Shown in pieces: positions 1-7,924 of a stretch of 64,000 nt of DNA. The DNA is from DTWD01 sp963662965. Lineage in GTDB: Bacteria; Acidobacteriota; Vicinamibacteria; Vicinamibacterales; UBA8438. The position numbers and the translations under genes were made by a program. The stretch spans positions 1,798,001-1,862,000 of the forward strand of contig OY759970.1 in NCBI GenBank assembly GCA_963662965.1, in the 5' to 3' direction. The notes under the pieces were generated by a model, which did no database searches, was not told the origin of the DNA, and was given only the letters and a program-made list of their open reading frames with translations. Position 1 is the stretch's first letter, and each line of letters begins with the position of its first letter.

Positions 1-2
1 AC

Positions 3-629
3 GGCGTCGAGACGGCCGTGCAGCTTCGCGAGGTGCTCGGTGACGGCCCGGTGCTCGGCGGACTCTGCCGAATCATGAGCGTGGTCGATGTGACGGCCCC
101 TGGCCACATCGTGCACACCGCCGCCGAGCCAGCGGTCGTCTTTGGCGAGCTCGATCGGTCGGCCAGCGACCGCGCGGAGCGGATTCGGGAGACGTTCGCC
201 GCCGCCGGCGTCGCCGTCAGGCTGTCGACCGACATCAACACCGAGATCTGGCGCAAGTTTCTGTTAGTTGAACCGTGGGGAGCGGTCGGATCGGCGTCTC
301 GGGTCCCGATTGGGACGCTGCGCACGGCGCCTGAGTCGCGGCGCGTGTTGGAGCACGCGCTTTCCGAAGTAGCGGCGCTCGCACGGGCGAACGATGCGGC
401 CATCGGCGCCGATGACGCCGTGCAGATCATGACGCGGCTCGACAGCCTGCCCGATGATGGTCTGCCGTCGATGCAGCGAGACATCACGGCGGGGCGACCG
501 TCGGAGCTCGATGCGCAGGTGGGAGCGGTCGTGCGGCTTGGCGCCCGTGACGGGGTCGCGGTGCCGATCCACGAGACGATCTACGGGTGTCTACTGCCGA
601 TGGAGCTGGCCTCGCGTAGACCGGCCTGA
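3..629 (+). CDS. panE: 2-dehydropantoate 2-reductase (C-terminal part, cut by window start)
   Basis: The reading frame is open from the first bases of the window, so the NADP-binding N-terminus lies outside it. The visible part matches the C-terminal helical domain of ketopantoate reductase (PanE/ApbA). It includes the stretch NTEIWRKFLLV, where this family keeps a substrate-binding lysine, and a later segment ending in a typical PIHETIYGCL. The enzyme reduces ketopantoate to pantoate with NADPH, in the cytoplasm, for pantothenate and coenzyme A synthesis. Some ApbA-family members in soil bacteria act on other keto acids, so the exact substrate is inferred. The gene converges on the next gene, with repeat R1 between them. 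Confidence 0.8.
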   Translation, partial: GVETAVQLREVLGDGPVLGGLCRIMSVVDVTAPGHIVHTAAEPAVVFGELDRSASDRAERIRETFAAAGVAVRLSTDINTEIWRKFLLVEPWGAVGSASRVPIGTLRTAPESRRVLEHALSEVAALARANDAAIGADDAVQIMTRLDSLPDDGLPSMQRDITAGRPSELDAQVGAVVRLGARDGVAVPIHETIYGCLLPMELASRRPA

Positions 630-655
630 CTGCCCCGAACCCCGTCGCGCGTCTG

Positions 656-821
656 CTAGGAGCCCGTGGTGAAAGTCACGCTGCATTCGACCGGCGATGC
701 ATCCCGCCTGGCGTCGTTGCTCCTCGGTCACAAATGCCCGATTTGCTCCCTCGTCGCGCCTTGCCAGCCCGGTGCCTCGCCGGTCTCGGTGCAACGCGCG
801 ACTTTCACCACGGGCTCCTAG
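656..821. repeat. R1 element, copy 1 (166 bp, long terminal inverted repeats)
   Basis: The ends are perfect inverted repeats of 22 bp, beginning ctaggagcccgtggtgaaag and followed by tc on both strands. Pairing can continue a few bases further with one mismatch. A second full copy lies in opposite orientation at 30114-30276, about 85 percent identical by eye, and a short joined-ends version lies at 27768-27791. There is no coding capacity of its own. It sits between two convergent genes, and its right end contains the stop codon of the minus-strand gene. It resembles a MITE or BIME-like palindromic repeat. Whether it is mobile or acts as an RNA hairpin is not known. Confidence 0.85.
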
Positions 822-2032
822 CGGATGACCGTGAACGGCGCGGACCACTCGTGCGGGCCCCAGTGGATGACGAGCTGCCCGTTCTCGGCGCCGGTCGGGA
901 TGAGCGTGAGTCCGAGTGGCCTGAATGATCCGGTGCCGCGCGCGTAGGTCACATCGACTTCGGCTCTGTCGAACGACGGGTCGTGCTGCGTTCCCCACGA
1001 GTCGGGCTCATCGTTGAACGCAAGTCGCCACCCGTCGCCGGTCTTCCGGAGCCAGATGGCGTACGCGCCGGCGAACCCCGGCGCGAGATTGCCGGTCGGC
1101 ACCTCGGTCTGCCCGAATCGCAGCGCGACATCGGTCTTCAGACGCAACGGCGCCGCACGAATCAGCCGCACGACCGAGCCGTCCGCCGTCGCGGGGAACG
1201 CACCGTAGTCCTCATCCTCGGCATTGATCCCTTTCCAATACAACACGCCGATCCGCGACCCGTCTGCCAGCACGATCGCACTCTCGTTCCGCTCGGCCAT
1301 CGTGATACCGCGGGAGATTGCAGTCGTATCGGTGTCGGGCTGACGGGCCCGACCCAGGCCCGAGACTCGGGGCCGGCGTGGTGCGCGCGGTAGCTCGTCG
1401 AAGCGGAAGTCGGCGTCCCACGCGTGGCGACCCCAGCGGAGCGCCAGCCGACCCGCTTCGGCGTCCGTCGGATGGACCGAGGCGGTGAACGTCGCGACCG
1501 CGTCGGTGGGGCGATGGGTCAGCGGGATGATGCTGACATCATCGCCGTCAGGGCTGTCCGTCTTGTGTGCCTCAAGCTCCCACCCCTGCGTGTTCCGCGT
1601 GAGCCACAGCTCGTAGGTCGGCGGTGACGGACGGCGGCTGGCGTCATCGTCCTCATCCGTGTCGGCATCGGCATCGGGGTCCGTTTCCGCGTCAGCATCG
1701 GCGTCGTCATCTTCATTGGGGTCATCGTCCGCCGCTGGCGGTGGCGGAGTCAGATCCGGAGTGAGCGAACCGATCCGGAGCGCGCGATGCCCTTCGAGCG
1801 TGCCAATACGCACGCGTGCACCTGCCGTGCCGGCGAGCAGCGACTGATGAGCCGCGTCGTCGGAAGACAGATCCGGCGCGTACACCACGGTGATCGCTTG
1901 GTTCTCGAGAGTGAGAGAGGCGTGCACCAGCCCGTCGCCCTCGTTACTCGGTTCGGGAGCTTGCGCGCTGGAGCGCGCGGCGGTCAGGCAGGCCACGACG
2001 ACGATGGTCAGGGTCAGGTGTCGATTTCGCAT
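818..2032 (-). CDS. Secreted protein with two DUF2911-like domains
   Basis: The start at 2032 gives a clear Sec signal (MRNRHLTLTIVVVACLTAA, cleavage near SSAQ). A much longer upstream reading frame runs antisense into the next gene and is ignored. The C-terminal half contains GWRLAFNDEPDSWGTQHD, close to the DUF2911 signature found in secreted Acidobacteriota and Bacteroidota proteins. The N-terminal half repeats the same outline (YELWLTRNTQGWELE, then LALRWGRHAWDADF against LVIHWGPHEWSAPF), so the protein looks like an internal duplication. A run of about 30 Asp/Glu/Ala residues interrupts the first copy. Function unknown. The stop codon TAG lies inside repeat R1. Confidence 0.7.
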   Translation of the reverse strand: MRNRHLTLTIVVVACLTAARSSAQAPEPSNEGDGLVHASLTLENQAITVVYAPDLSSDDAAHQSLLAGTAGARVRIGTLEGHRALRIGSLTPDLTPPPPAADDDPNEDDDADADAETDPDADADTDEDDDASRRPSPPTYELWLTRNTQGWELEAHKTDSPDGDDVSIIPLTHRPTDAVATFTASVHPTDAEAGRLALRWGRHAWDADFRFDELPRAPRRPRVSGLGRARQPDTDTTAISRGITMAERNESAIVLADGSRIGVLYWKGINAEDEDYGAFPATADGSVVRLIRAAPLRLKTDVALRFGQTEVPTGNLAPGFAGAYAIWLRKTGDGWRLAFNDEPDSWGTQHDPSFDRAEVDVTYARGTGSFRPLGLTLIPTGAENGQLVIHWGPHEWSAPFTVIR

Positions 2033-2103
2033 GGAGAAAAACGGAGGGCGGGGCTGTTGTCCGACCCCGCCCTCTGGAATTGCCCGTTGAGCCGCTGGCG
2101 CGG

Positions 2104-3429
2104 CTAGTTGTTGTTGTTGTCGGTCGTCGCCATGTCCTCGTCGACCTCGGCGTAGCCGATGAAGCCGAGCGACATCTCGTCGTCCGTCCGCGGGCCGTAG
2201 CCGACGAAGCGGTTCGAGTCGAACTGCTCCCGCGCGCCCCGTTCGGCGGTGTTGTCGTACCAGAAGTCGACGTCGATGCGGGTGCCTTTCGGCAGCAGCT
2301 TCGGCTCCTTGTACTTGTAGGTCACCTGCCACCCCTGGTCGTACTCCGGGACGTCGAGCAACAGCTCCTCGGTGCCATCGGGGTAGAACGCGGTGTAACG
2401 CGCGGCGACGGCGCGGACGTGGGCATGCGGCCAAAGCGTCAGCACCATCGTGTCCTTCTCGAGGACGCGCGACGACCCGATCCGGTAGTTCGGATGGTTC
2501 GGCGGAATCTCAAAGCTGCGGTTGTAAAGCGAGTCGTTGATCACCTTGTAACGCGGCGGCTCCTTGGCGACGAAGAAGCCGATCTCCGCCTGGCTTGTGA
2601 CCGCCGACCCGGCGGCCGGCTCCTTGTGGTAATGCATGTTGAAGGAGATCATCGACCCCTTCTCGATCAGCACGCCGTAGCCGTCCGGCAGCATCGCCGA
2701 CTGGGCACCTTCGGCAATGCAGCTCAGTAGGTCGTTGCCGGTCACGGCGTTGCCTTCGTCTTCCACGGCGGCCCCGTCGGCATGCACCTGGGCGCTCGGG
2801 GGAATCGCCGACGAGCACATGTGGTGTGTCGCCCGGTTGTCGCCGGTCCGGAACTCCCAACCCCTCACCCACGTGTCTTCCGGAAGGTCGGCTTCCGTCA
2901 GCTTCGTGTAGAAGGTGATGTTGAGGTCGTAAATATCGTCTTCGATCAGATACGGTTCCGGCATCTTCACGACGAAGTCGGGGGTACCGTATGTCCAGCC
3001 GTCGTTGGCCTGTTCGGCCCACTGTCTCGCCGGCGGCGCGTCGGCCATCTCCCCCGCGGGGGCGCCCGCCTCGACCCAGTTGACGATCGTCTCGATCTCG
3101 GCGTCGGTCAGGCCGCGCTCGTTCGAGAAGACCCCGGTTGGCGCCGACGCGAACCACGGCGGCATCTCCTTCGACTCGACCTTGCGGGCGATGGCGCGCG
3201 CCCACGGACGGGTCTCCTTATAGTCCATGAACGCCATCGGCGCGACGATGCCGCTGATGTTCTCGCCCGACTCCCGATGGCAGGTCTGGCAGTTCTCCTG
3301 CATGATCGGGAGGACGTCCTTGTAGTACGTCACATCAGCTTCGGCCCCGGCGTAGCTCGGCGCGGCCATCGCCGCCACCAGCCCGAGCGCGAGAACGATG
3401 CCACATACGAACGTGCGCTGCGTCGTCAT
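2104..3429 (-). CDS. Secreted cytochrome c / copper type II monooxygenase-like protein
   Basis: A 441-residue protein with a signal peptide (about residues 1-28), then a short cytochrome c segment with one heme site, CQTCH at 47-51, and the MPPWF motif with a likely axial methionine. The rest resembles the two-copper ascorbate-dependent monooxygenase fold: THHM, FNMHYHKE and WPHAHVR supply His/Met clusters of the expected kind. Such heme-copper fusions are frequent in Acidobacteriota and presumably act in the periplasm; the substrate is unknown. A strong GGAGGAG ribosome site precedes the ATG. The protein ends in a run of five Asn encoded by a short trinucleotide repeat. Confidence 0.75.
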   Translation of the reverse strand: MTTQRTFVCGIVLALGLVAAMAAPSYAGAEADVTYYKDVLPIMQENCQTCHRESGENISGIVAPMAFMDYKETRPWARAIARKVESKEMPPWFASAPTGVFSNERGLTDAEIETIVNWVEAGAPAGEMADAPPARQWAEQANDGWTYGTPDFVVKMPEPYLIEDDIYDLNITFYTKLTEADLPEDTWVRGWEFRTGDNRATHHMCSSAIPPSAQVHADGAAVEDEGNAVTGNDLLSCIAEGAQSAMLPDGYGVLIEKGSMISFNMHYHKEPAAGSAVTSQAEIGFFVAKEPPRYKVINDSLYNRSFEIPPNHPNYRIGSSRVLEKDTMVLTLWPHAHVRAVAARYTAFYPDGTEELLLDVPEYDQGWQVTYKYKEPKLLPKGTRIDVDFWYDNTAERGAREQFDSNRFVGYGPRTDDEMSLGFIGYAEVDEDMATTDNNNN

Positions 3430-3652
3430 CGATATCTCCTCCAGCGACCTACCTCTATATACACGCCTATCAATACTATGCTCAGAATGCTTTTATCACA
3501 CTAGGCGTGGTGGCCGCAAGGGCGATATTTATCAGGGGTTTAGCGCCGAACCGCGGTCACGCATGCCCCTGCAGGATCGGACTCGCCTCGGGACGCGGTA
3601 TCGCGGTTGCACCGGGTGGTGGTAGGATGCCGCTCTCGCGGTACCCGCCGGC

Positions 3653-4693
3653 ATGACGCCACCTCGCATCGATCTCTACAGCGATACCCAGACCCGGCCC
3701 ACGCCGGGCATGCGACGCGCGATGGCCGAGGCGGAGGTCGGGGACGAGCAGCGCGGCGAGGATCCCACCGTGAATAGGCTGACGCAGCAGGTCGCCGAGT
3801 TGCTCGGCACGGAGGCGGCCGTGTTCCTGCCGTCAGGCACGATGTGCAACGAGATCGCCTACCGGGTTCATTGTGGGCCGGGGGACGAGATCATCCTCGA
3901 TCGGACCGGCCACGCGTTGCACTTCGAGACCGGGGCTCCCGCGGCGCTCGCGGGCGCGATGACCCGAACCGTCGACGGCGTTCGGGGCATCTTCACCGGT
4001 GAGCAGGTGGACGCCGCCGTTCGTCCACCCAGCCGGCACCATCCGCGCTCGCGCCTGTTGTCGGTCGAGAACACCTCCAACCTCGGCGGCGGGGCGGTGT
4101 GGCCGCTCGCGCGTGTGACGGAGGTGACGGCGGTGGCGCGGGAGCACGATCTCGCGACCCACATGGACGGCGCCCGTCTGCTCAACGCCGTCGTAGCGAG
4201 CGGCACCTCGGCCGCCGAGTATGCCGCTCCGTTCGATTCGGTCTGGATCGATCTCAGCAAGGGGCTCGGCGCCCCGGTGGGTGGCGTGCTCGCGGGCGCT
4301 CGCGACTTCATCGAACGAGCCTGGCGCTTCAAGCACCAGTTCGGCGGCGCGATGCGTCAAGCGGGCATTATCGCGGCGGCCGGCATCTACGCCCTCGACC
4401 GGCATGTCGATCGACTCGCCGACGACCACGCCAACGCCCGGCAGCTCGCGGACCTGCTCACCCAGATCCCGGGGATCGGGGTCGACCCGGACGAGGCCGA
4501 AACCAACATGGTCTATTTCGACGCGCGCGAATGTGGTCTAGACGCCCAACAGGTGGCCGAACGTCTGCTGGAGCGCGGCGTACGCATCTGCCCGATCGAT
4601 CGCCATCGGATGCGCGCGGTGACCCACCTGGATGTCGATCGAGCCGGAGTGGAGGAAGCAGCCGAGGCGCTGCGGGATGTCATCGGCTCGTGA
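3653..4693 (+). CDS. ltaE: Low-specificity L-threonine aldolase family PLP enzyme
   Basis: A 346-residue protein of the beta-eliminating lyase/threonine aldolase family, the usual length. It begins with the typical IDLYSDTQTRPT, followed by GDEQRGEDPTVNRL. The PLP-binding lysine is K203 in WIDLSKGLGAPVGG, and the cofactor-contacting MDGAR motif is at 171-175. The expected reaction is reversible cleavage of L-threonine or allo-threonine to glycine and acetaldehyde in the cytoplasm. Some homologues prefer phenylserine or hydroxyaspartate, so substrate preference is open. It stands alone on the plus strand, divergent from the cytochrome/monooxygenase gene across about 220 bp that hold no further gene. 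Confidence 0.85.
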   Translation: MTPPRIDLYSDTQTRPTPGMRRAMAEAEVGDEQRGEDPTVNRLTQQVAELLGTEAAVFLPSGTMCNEIAYRVHCGPGDEIILDRTGHALHFETGAPAALAGAMTRTVDGVRGIFTGEQVDAAVRPPSRHHPRSRLLSVENTSNLGGGAVWPLARVTEVTAVAREHDLATHMDGARLLNAVVASGTSAAEYAAPFDSVWIDLSKGLGAPVGGVLAGARDFIERAWRFKHQFGGAMRQAGIIAAAGIYALDRHVDRLADDHANARQLADLLTQIPGIGVDPDEAETNMVYFDARECGLDAQQVAERLLERGVRICPIDRHRMRAVTHLDVDRAGVEEAAEALRDVIGS

Positions 4694-4873
4694 CGAGCCA
4701 ACGACCAGCAGGCCAGGCAAGTGCCGGACGGCGGTATGATGCAGTCCGACCCGAAACGAGAGCTGTGTATGAGGACGTCCGCGAGGTGGACCAGCCTTCC
4801 TCAGGTGCCAGATGAGTTGTAGGGCGCGTCCGGGCTCACGTGCGCCACAGTTTTATCAGCCGCCGGTCTGCTT

Positions 4874-5284
4874 TTGACCACCGGCGCCGTCGCCTACGAG
4901 GTACATCCCGTGGAGCACCAGGCCGCCTCGCAGTCCGACCTCGACACGCTGCGCGCGCTCAACGACGACTACATCCGCTCGGTGCAGAGCTCGGACGTCG
5001 CACGGTTCGAGCAGATCCTGGCCGACGCTTTTCGCGCCTCCCTCGCCGACGGCTCGCTCGTCGACAAGGCGCGCTTCTTGGAGCTCACGGCGCAGCCGGT
5101 GACGATCTCGAATCTCGAAGCCCATGACGTGGAGATCCAGATCATGGGCGACGTCGCGATCATTCACGCCCGCACGAGGCATACGACGGCAGACGGCAGC
5201 GCCGCGTCGGGAAGCTACACCGACGTGTGGGCGCGCCGCGATGGCCGGTGGCTCGCGGTGGCGGCGCACATCACGCGGAATTGA
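4874..5284 (+). CDS. DUF4440 / SnoaL-like (NTF2 fold) protein
   Basis: About 130 residues matching the DUF4440/NTF2-like fold: LRALNDDYIRSVQSSDVARFEQIL at the start, then DVEIQIMGDVAIIHARTRH and a closing YTDVWARRDGRWLAVAAH. Such proteins are cone-shaped, often secreted, and mostly of unknown function. The start is doubtful. TTG at 4874 is used here, but the same frame stays open upstream from 4823 and encodes a hydrophobic stretch resembling a signal peptide without a standard start codon, while an ATG at 4812 is in another frame. A small indel near the start is possible. It lies 9 bp before the next gene, probably in one operon. Confidence 0.6.
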   Translation: MTTGAVAYEVHPVEHQAASQSDLDTLRALNDDYIRSVQSSDVARFEQILADAFRASLADGSLVDKARFLELTAQPVTISNLEAHDVEIQIMGDVAIIHARTRHTTADGSAASGSYTDVWARRDGRWLAVAAHITRN

Positions 5285-5293
5285 GGAGCAACC

Positions 5294-6781
5294 ATGTCAC
5301 GATCTCGCCTTGCCACCGCTCTGACCCTCGTCCTCGGATGCGTGGCGAGCGCCGTTCCCGCGTCCGCGCAGACAAGCCACGACGACTTCTACCACCTCGG
5401 AGAGATCAACAAGGCATCGATCGTCATGCTCGCGGAGGTCGGCCTCGTGCCGGAGTCGCTGGCAGCGACAATCGCGGCCGGCATCGAGACGGTCGTCGAC
5501 GAGCAGGGGCAACCTGACGCGCGCCGCTCGTCCGATTACCTGGTCTTCGAGGCGCGGTTGGTCGAGGTGGCCGGACGTGACGCGTCGCGTCTGCACACCG
5601 GGCGCAGCCGGCAGGACATCGGCTCGACCTTCCGACGGTTGAGCACCCGTGAGGCGCTGCTCGATGCGTACGAGTCGTTGCTGGCGCCGCGTGATGCGTT
5701 GTTGACCCTCGCCGAGCAGCACACCCGGACGATCATCCCGGCCTACACCCACGGCGTGCAGGCACAGCCGACGTCGCTGGCGCACTACCTGCTCGCCCTC
5801 GCGTCGGCGCTGGAGCGTGACGCCGCGCGCTTCGAAGAGGCGTATGCGCGGGTCAATCTCAGTCCGCTCGGCGCGGCCGCCCTTGGGACGTCAGGCTTTC
5901 CGCTTGACCGGGAGCGATTGGCCGATCTGCTCGGCTTCGACGGCGCCGTCGTGAACTCCTATGACGCCAACCATATCTCGTCGGTCGACTCGAAAACCGA
6001 GGTCGCGTCGGCGCTTTCGATCTCGGCCGTGACGGTCGGTCAGTTCAGCGAGGACGTGCACACGCAGTATCACGATCCGGTGCCGTGGCTGCTCCTCGAT
6101 CGATCGCTGACCGGCATCAGCAGCATCATGCCGCAGAAGCGAAACCCGAGCGCGCTGGAACAGCTCCGCCGGCTCAGCAGCACCGTCATCGGCGACGCGC
6201 AGACGGTGTTCCTCATCGCGCACAACACCAACTCGGGGATGACCGACTACCGCAGCGGCGCGCAGCTCCTGGAGACGCTGGCGAAGGCGCGACAGATGTA
6301 CGCGCTGTACGCCGACATCGTCAACGGGCTGGTGGTCAACCCCAATCGATCGCTTGCCGAAGTCGACGCCGACTACTCGACGATGACCGAGGTGGCCGAC
6401 ACGCTGCTCCGTCATGCCGAGGTGCCGTTCCGGGTCGGCCATCACTATGCCTCCGAGATCACCGATTACGGACGCGCCAACAGCAAGCGTCCGAAGGAGC
6501 TCACCCCCGACGAGCTCCGTCACCTCTATCAAGAGGCGTACGGTGAGGAGCTGCCGGTCGATGTCGCGCTGATTCAAGCGGCGCTCGATCCCGAGGAGAT
6601 GGTGATGAGCCGCCGCGGCCTCGGCGGTCCGCAGCCGGAGGAAGTGACGCGGATGCTCGGTGCGCATCGGCAACAGGTCGGTGCGAGTCTGCGCTGGCTC
6701 GACGCGCGGCGCGCGACGCTGGGCGACGCGCACTCCGAATTGGACGCGGCGTTCACGCGGCTGGTGAACGCGGCGCGGTGA
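5294..6781 (+). CDS. Argininosuccinate lyase-like enzyme with signal peptide
   Basis: A 495-residue member of the fumarase/aspartase superfamily. The diagnostic loop is present as GISSIMPQKRNP at residues 274-285, and the N-terminal domain has SRLHTGRSRQD, typical of argininosuccinate lyases. Unlike ordinary cytoplasmic ArgH it begins with a convincing Sec signal (hydrophobic core ATALTLVLGCVASA, cleavage near ASAQ at 23-26). It therefore probably works in the periplasm on an unidentified substrate. It follows the DUF4440 gene by 9 bp, and its stop overlaps the GTG of the next frame. Family assignment is firm; the reaction is inferred and may not be argininosuccinate cleavage. Confidence 0.75.
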   Translation: MSRSRLATALTLVLGCVASAVPASAQTSHDDFYHLGEINKASIVMLAEVGLVPESLAATIAAGIETVVDEQGQPDARRSSDYLVFEARLVEVAGRDASRLHTGRSRQDIGSTFRRLSTREALLDAYESLLAPRDALLTLAEQHTRTIIPAYTHGVQAQPTSLAHYLLALASALERDAARFEEAYARVNLSPLGAAALGTSGFPLDRERLADLLGFDGAVVNSYDANHISSVDSKTEVASALSISAVTVGQFSEDVHTQYHDPVPWLLLDRSLTGISSIMPQKRNPSALEQLRRLSSTVIGDAQTVFLIAHNTNSGMTDYRSGAQLLETLAKARQMYALYADIVNGLVVNPNRSLAEVDADYSTMTEVADTLLRHAEVPFRVGHHYASEITDYGRANSKRPKELTPDELRHLYQEAYGEELPVDVALIQAALDPEEMVMSRRGLGGPQPEEVTRMLGAHRQQVGASLRWLDARRATLGDAHSELDAAFTRLVNAAR

Positions 6782-7131
6782 TTCGTGACCGGGCGCGAAC
6801 CGACGAGGCGACGGCCGGCGCGCGACCGGGCCCGAGCAAGCAGCCGAAGAAATCGAAGAAGCGCCGCGCCAGCGAGCCGGCGCCGGTCGAGGCGATCGTG
6901 CCCGACAGCTGGAGCCGGCTGCTGGTGGTGGTGCTGGTCGGGATCGGGCTCTCCGGCGTGGCGGCGATGACGTATCAGATTGCCTGGACGCGCGTGGTGT
7001 CGCTGGCGATCGGCTCGTCGGTCTATGCGTTCAGCCTGATCCTGACGGCGTTCATCGGGGGGTTGGCGCTAGGAAGCCTGCTGGTTGCGCCGGTTATCGA
7101 CCGGCGGCGGCACCTGGTCGTGGCACGCTGA
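6778..7131 (+). pseudogene. N-terminal fragment of a fused MFS/spermidine-synthase-like membrane protein
   Basis: The GTG start overlaps the preceding stop (GTGA), as in a coupled operon gene. A charged N-terminus is followed by two membrane helices with TYQIAWTRVVSLAIGSSVYA and FIGGLALGSLL, characteristic of the membrane part of fused polyamine-synthase proteins that normally run to 500-1000 residues. Only 117 residues remain. Similarity stops near 7125, exactly where a HigB-type toxin remnant on the other strand also stops. The gene was therefore probably cut by a rearrangement that brought in the lexA-imuAB-dnaE2 block. Confidence 0.6.
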
Positions 7132-7133
7132 AA

Positions 7134-7228
7134 TAGCCACGCCGCGATCCCTTCAGTGCTTCGAGACGATTACCTGGCGAGTATCTCATTTGATCAACAT
7201 GAGTTGCCGCCTGGAGGTAGTCTAGCCC
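7134..7228 (-). pseudogene. HigB/RelE-family toxin remnant
   Basis: Read on the minus strand, this short frame gives LDYLQAATHVDQMRYSPG followed by NRLEALKGSRRGYFSV. That matches the middle of HigB-type ribosome-dependent toxins, which typically read as PPGNRLEALKGDR followed by SIRIN-QWR. The N-terminus has no start codon in place, and the C-terminal SIRIN-QWR part is missing because the frame breaks at about 7130. No HigA antitoxin is visible nearby. It is best read as debris from a lost toxin-antitoxin locus. The lexA promoter now lies just next to it. Confidence 0.6.
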
Positions 7229-7232
7229 CGCC

Positions 7233-7259
7233 TTACAACAGACAAATGTATGGTATGAT
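7233..7259 (+). promoter_or_regulatory. Candidate lexA promoter
   Basis: A strong -10-like hexamer TATGAT (7254-7259) lies 15 bp after a weaker -35-like TTACAA (7233-7238). The expected start of transcription, near 7266, would leave only a few bases before the ATG at 7272, where no ribosome site is seen, so lexA may be nearly leaderless. An imperfect palindrome around TTGATCAA at 7185-7203 could be an operator. No known LexA box can be named with confidence. Confidence 0.35.
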
Positions 7260-7271
7260 TCGCGTTCCCCC

Positions 7272-7886
7272 ATGGGACGAACACCAGCCGGCCAGACGCG
7301 CGAAAAGGTCTTCAGATTCGTCCGGACCCGTCTGCTCGCCGGGCAGCCGCCGACGGTGCGCGAGGTGCAGGAGGCGTTCGGCTTCCGGGCGGTCCAGACG
7401 GCGCGGCAGCATCTCGAGCAGCTGGTTGAAGACGGCCGGCTGAGCGCCGATCGGAACAAGGCGCGCGGCTATCGGCTGCCTCAGTCGGCCCGCGGCCCGC
7501 GGACGGTACTGGCCCCGGTACTCGGCCAGGTGCCGGCCGGCGCTCTCGAAGAAGCGATCGAAGACCCCGACGGCTATGTGCCGGTCGATGCACGGGATGT
7601 TTCGGATGAACTGTTTGCGCTGCGCGTGCGCGGCGAGAGCATGACTGGCGTCGGCATCTTGCCGGACGACCTGGTGCTCGTGCGACGGCAGCCGACCGCC
7701 AAGAGCGGCGACATCGTCGTGGCGCTGGTCGACAATGAGGCGACGGTCAAGACCTTCAAAGCGCGCGGCCGGCGCGTGGAGCTGCATCCCGAGAATCCGT
7801 CATTCGAGCCGATCGTACTCGACTCTGACGCTGACGGGGTCGTCATTCTCGGCAAGGTGATCGAGGTCCGCCGGACCCTTTCCTAA
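7272..7886 (+). CDS. lexA: LexA-type SOS repressor
   Basis: A 204-residue protein with the LexA layout: a winged helix domain (about 1-70, including PPTVREVQEAFGF and a recognition helix region), then an S24 peptidase domain. The self-cleavage site Ala89-Gly90 sits in GQVPAGA, the nucleophile is Ser123 in GESMTGVGI, and the general-base lysine is Lys160 in ATVKTF. It represses DNA-damage genes until RecA filaments trigger its cleavage. It heads the imuA-imuB-dnaE2 cassette, an arrangement known in several phyla, so it probably controls this mutagenic repair set and itself. A second, global LexA elsewhere in the genome cannot be excluded. Confidence 0.92.
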   Translation: MGRTPAGQTREKVFRFVRTRLLAGQPPTVREVQEAFGFRAVQTARQHLEQLVEDGRLSADRNKARGYRLPQSARGPRTVLAPVLGQVPAGALEEAIEDPDGYVPVDARDVSDELFALRVRGESMTGVGILPDDLVLVRRQPTAKSGDIVVALVDNEATVKTFKARGRRVELHPENPSFEPIVLDSDADGVVILGKVIEVRRTLS

Positions 7887-7901
7887 GATCCCGCGGGGGT
7901 T

Positions 7902-7916
7902 CGGGGCGCAGCCCCG
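7902..7916 (+). other. Short GC hairpin between lexA and imuA
   Basis: CGGGGC (7902-7907) and GCCCCG (7911-7916) form a six-pair stem with a GCA loop in the 38 bp between lexA and imuA. No T-tract follows, so it is not a convincing terminator. It could attenuate read-through into imuA. Confidence 0.3.
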
Positions 7917-7924
7917 TCTAAGCA

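Noticed and set aside
2033..2434. N-terminal extension of the 818-2032 gene
   Set aside because: It runs antisense through the end of the cytochrome/monooxygenase gene on the same strand, and a signal peptide starts at 2032.
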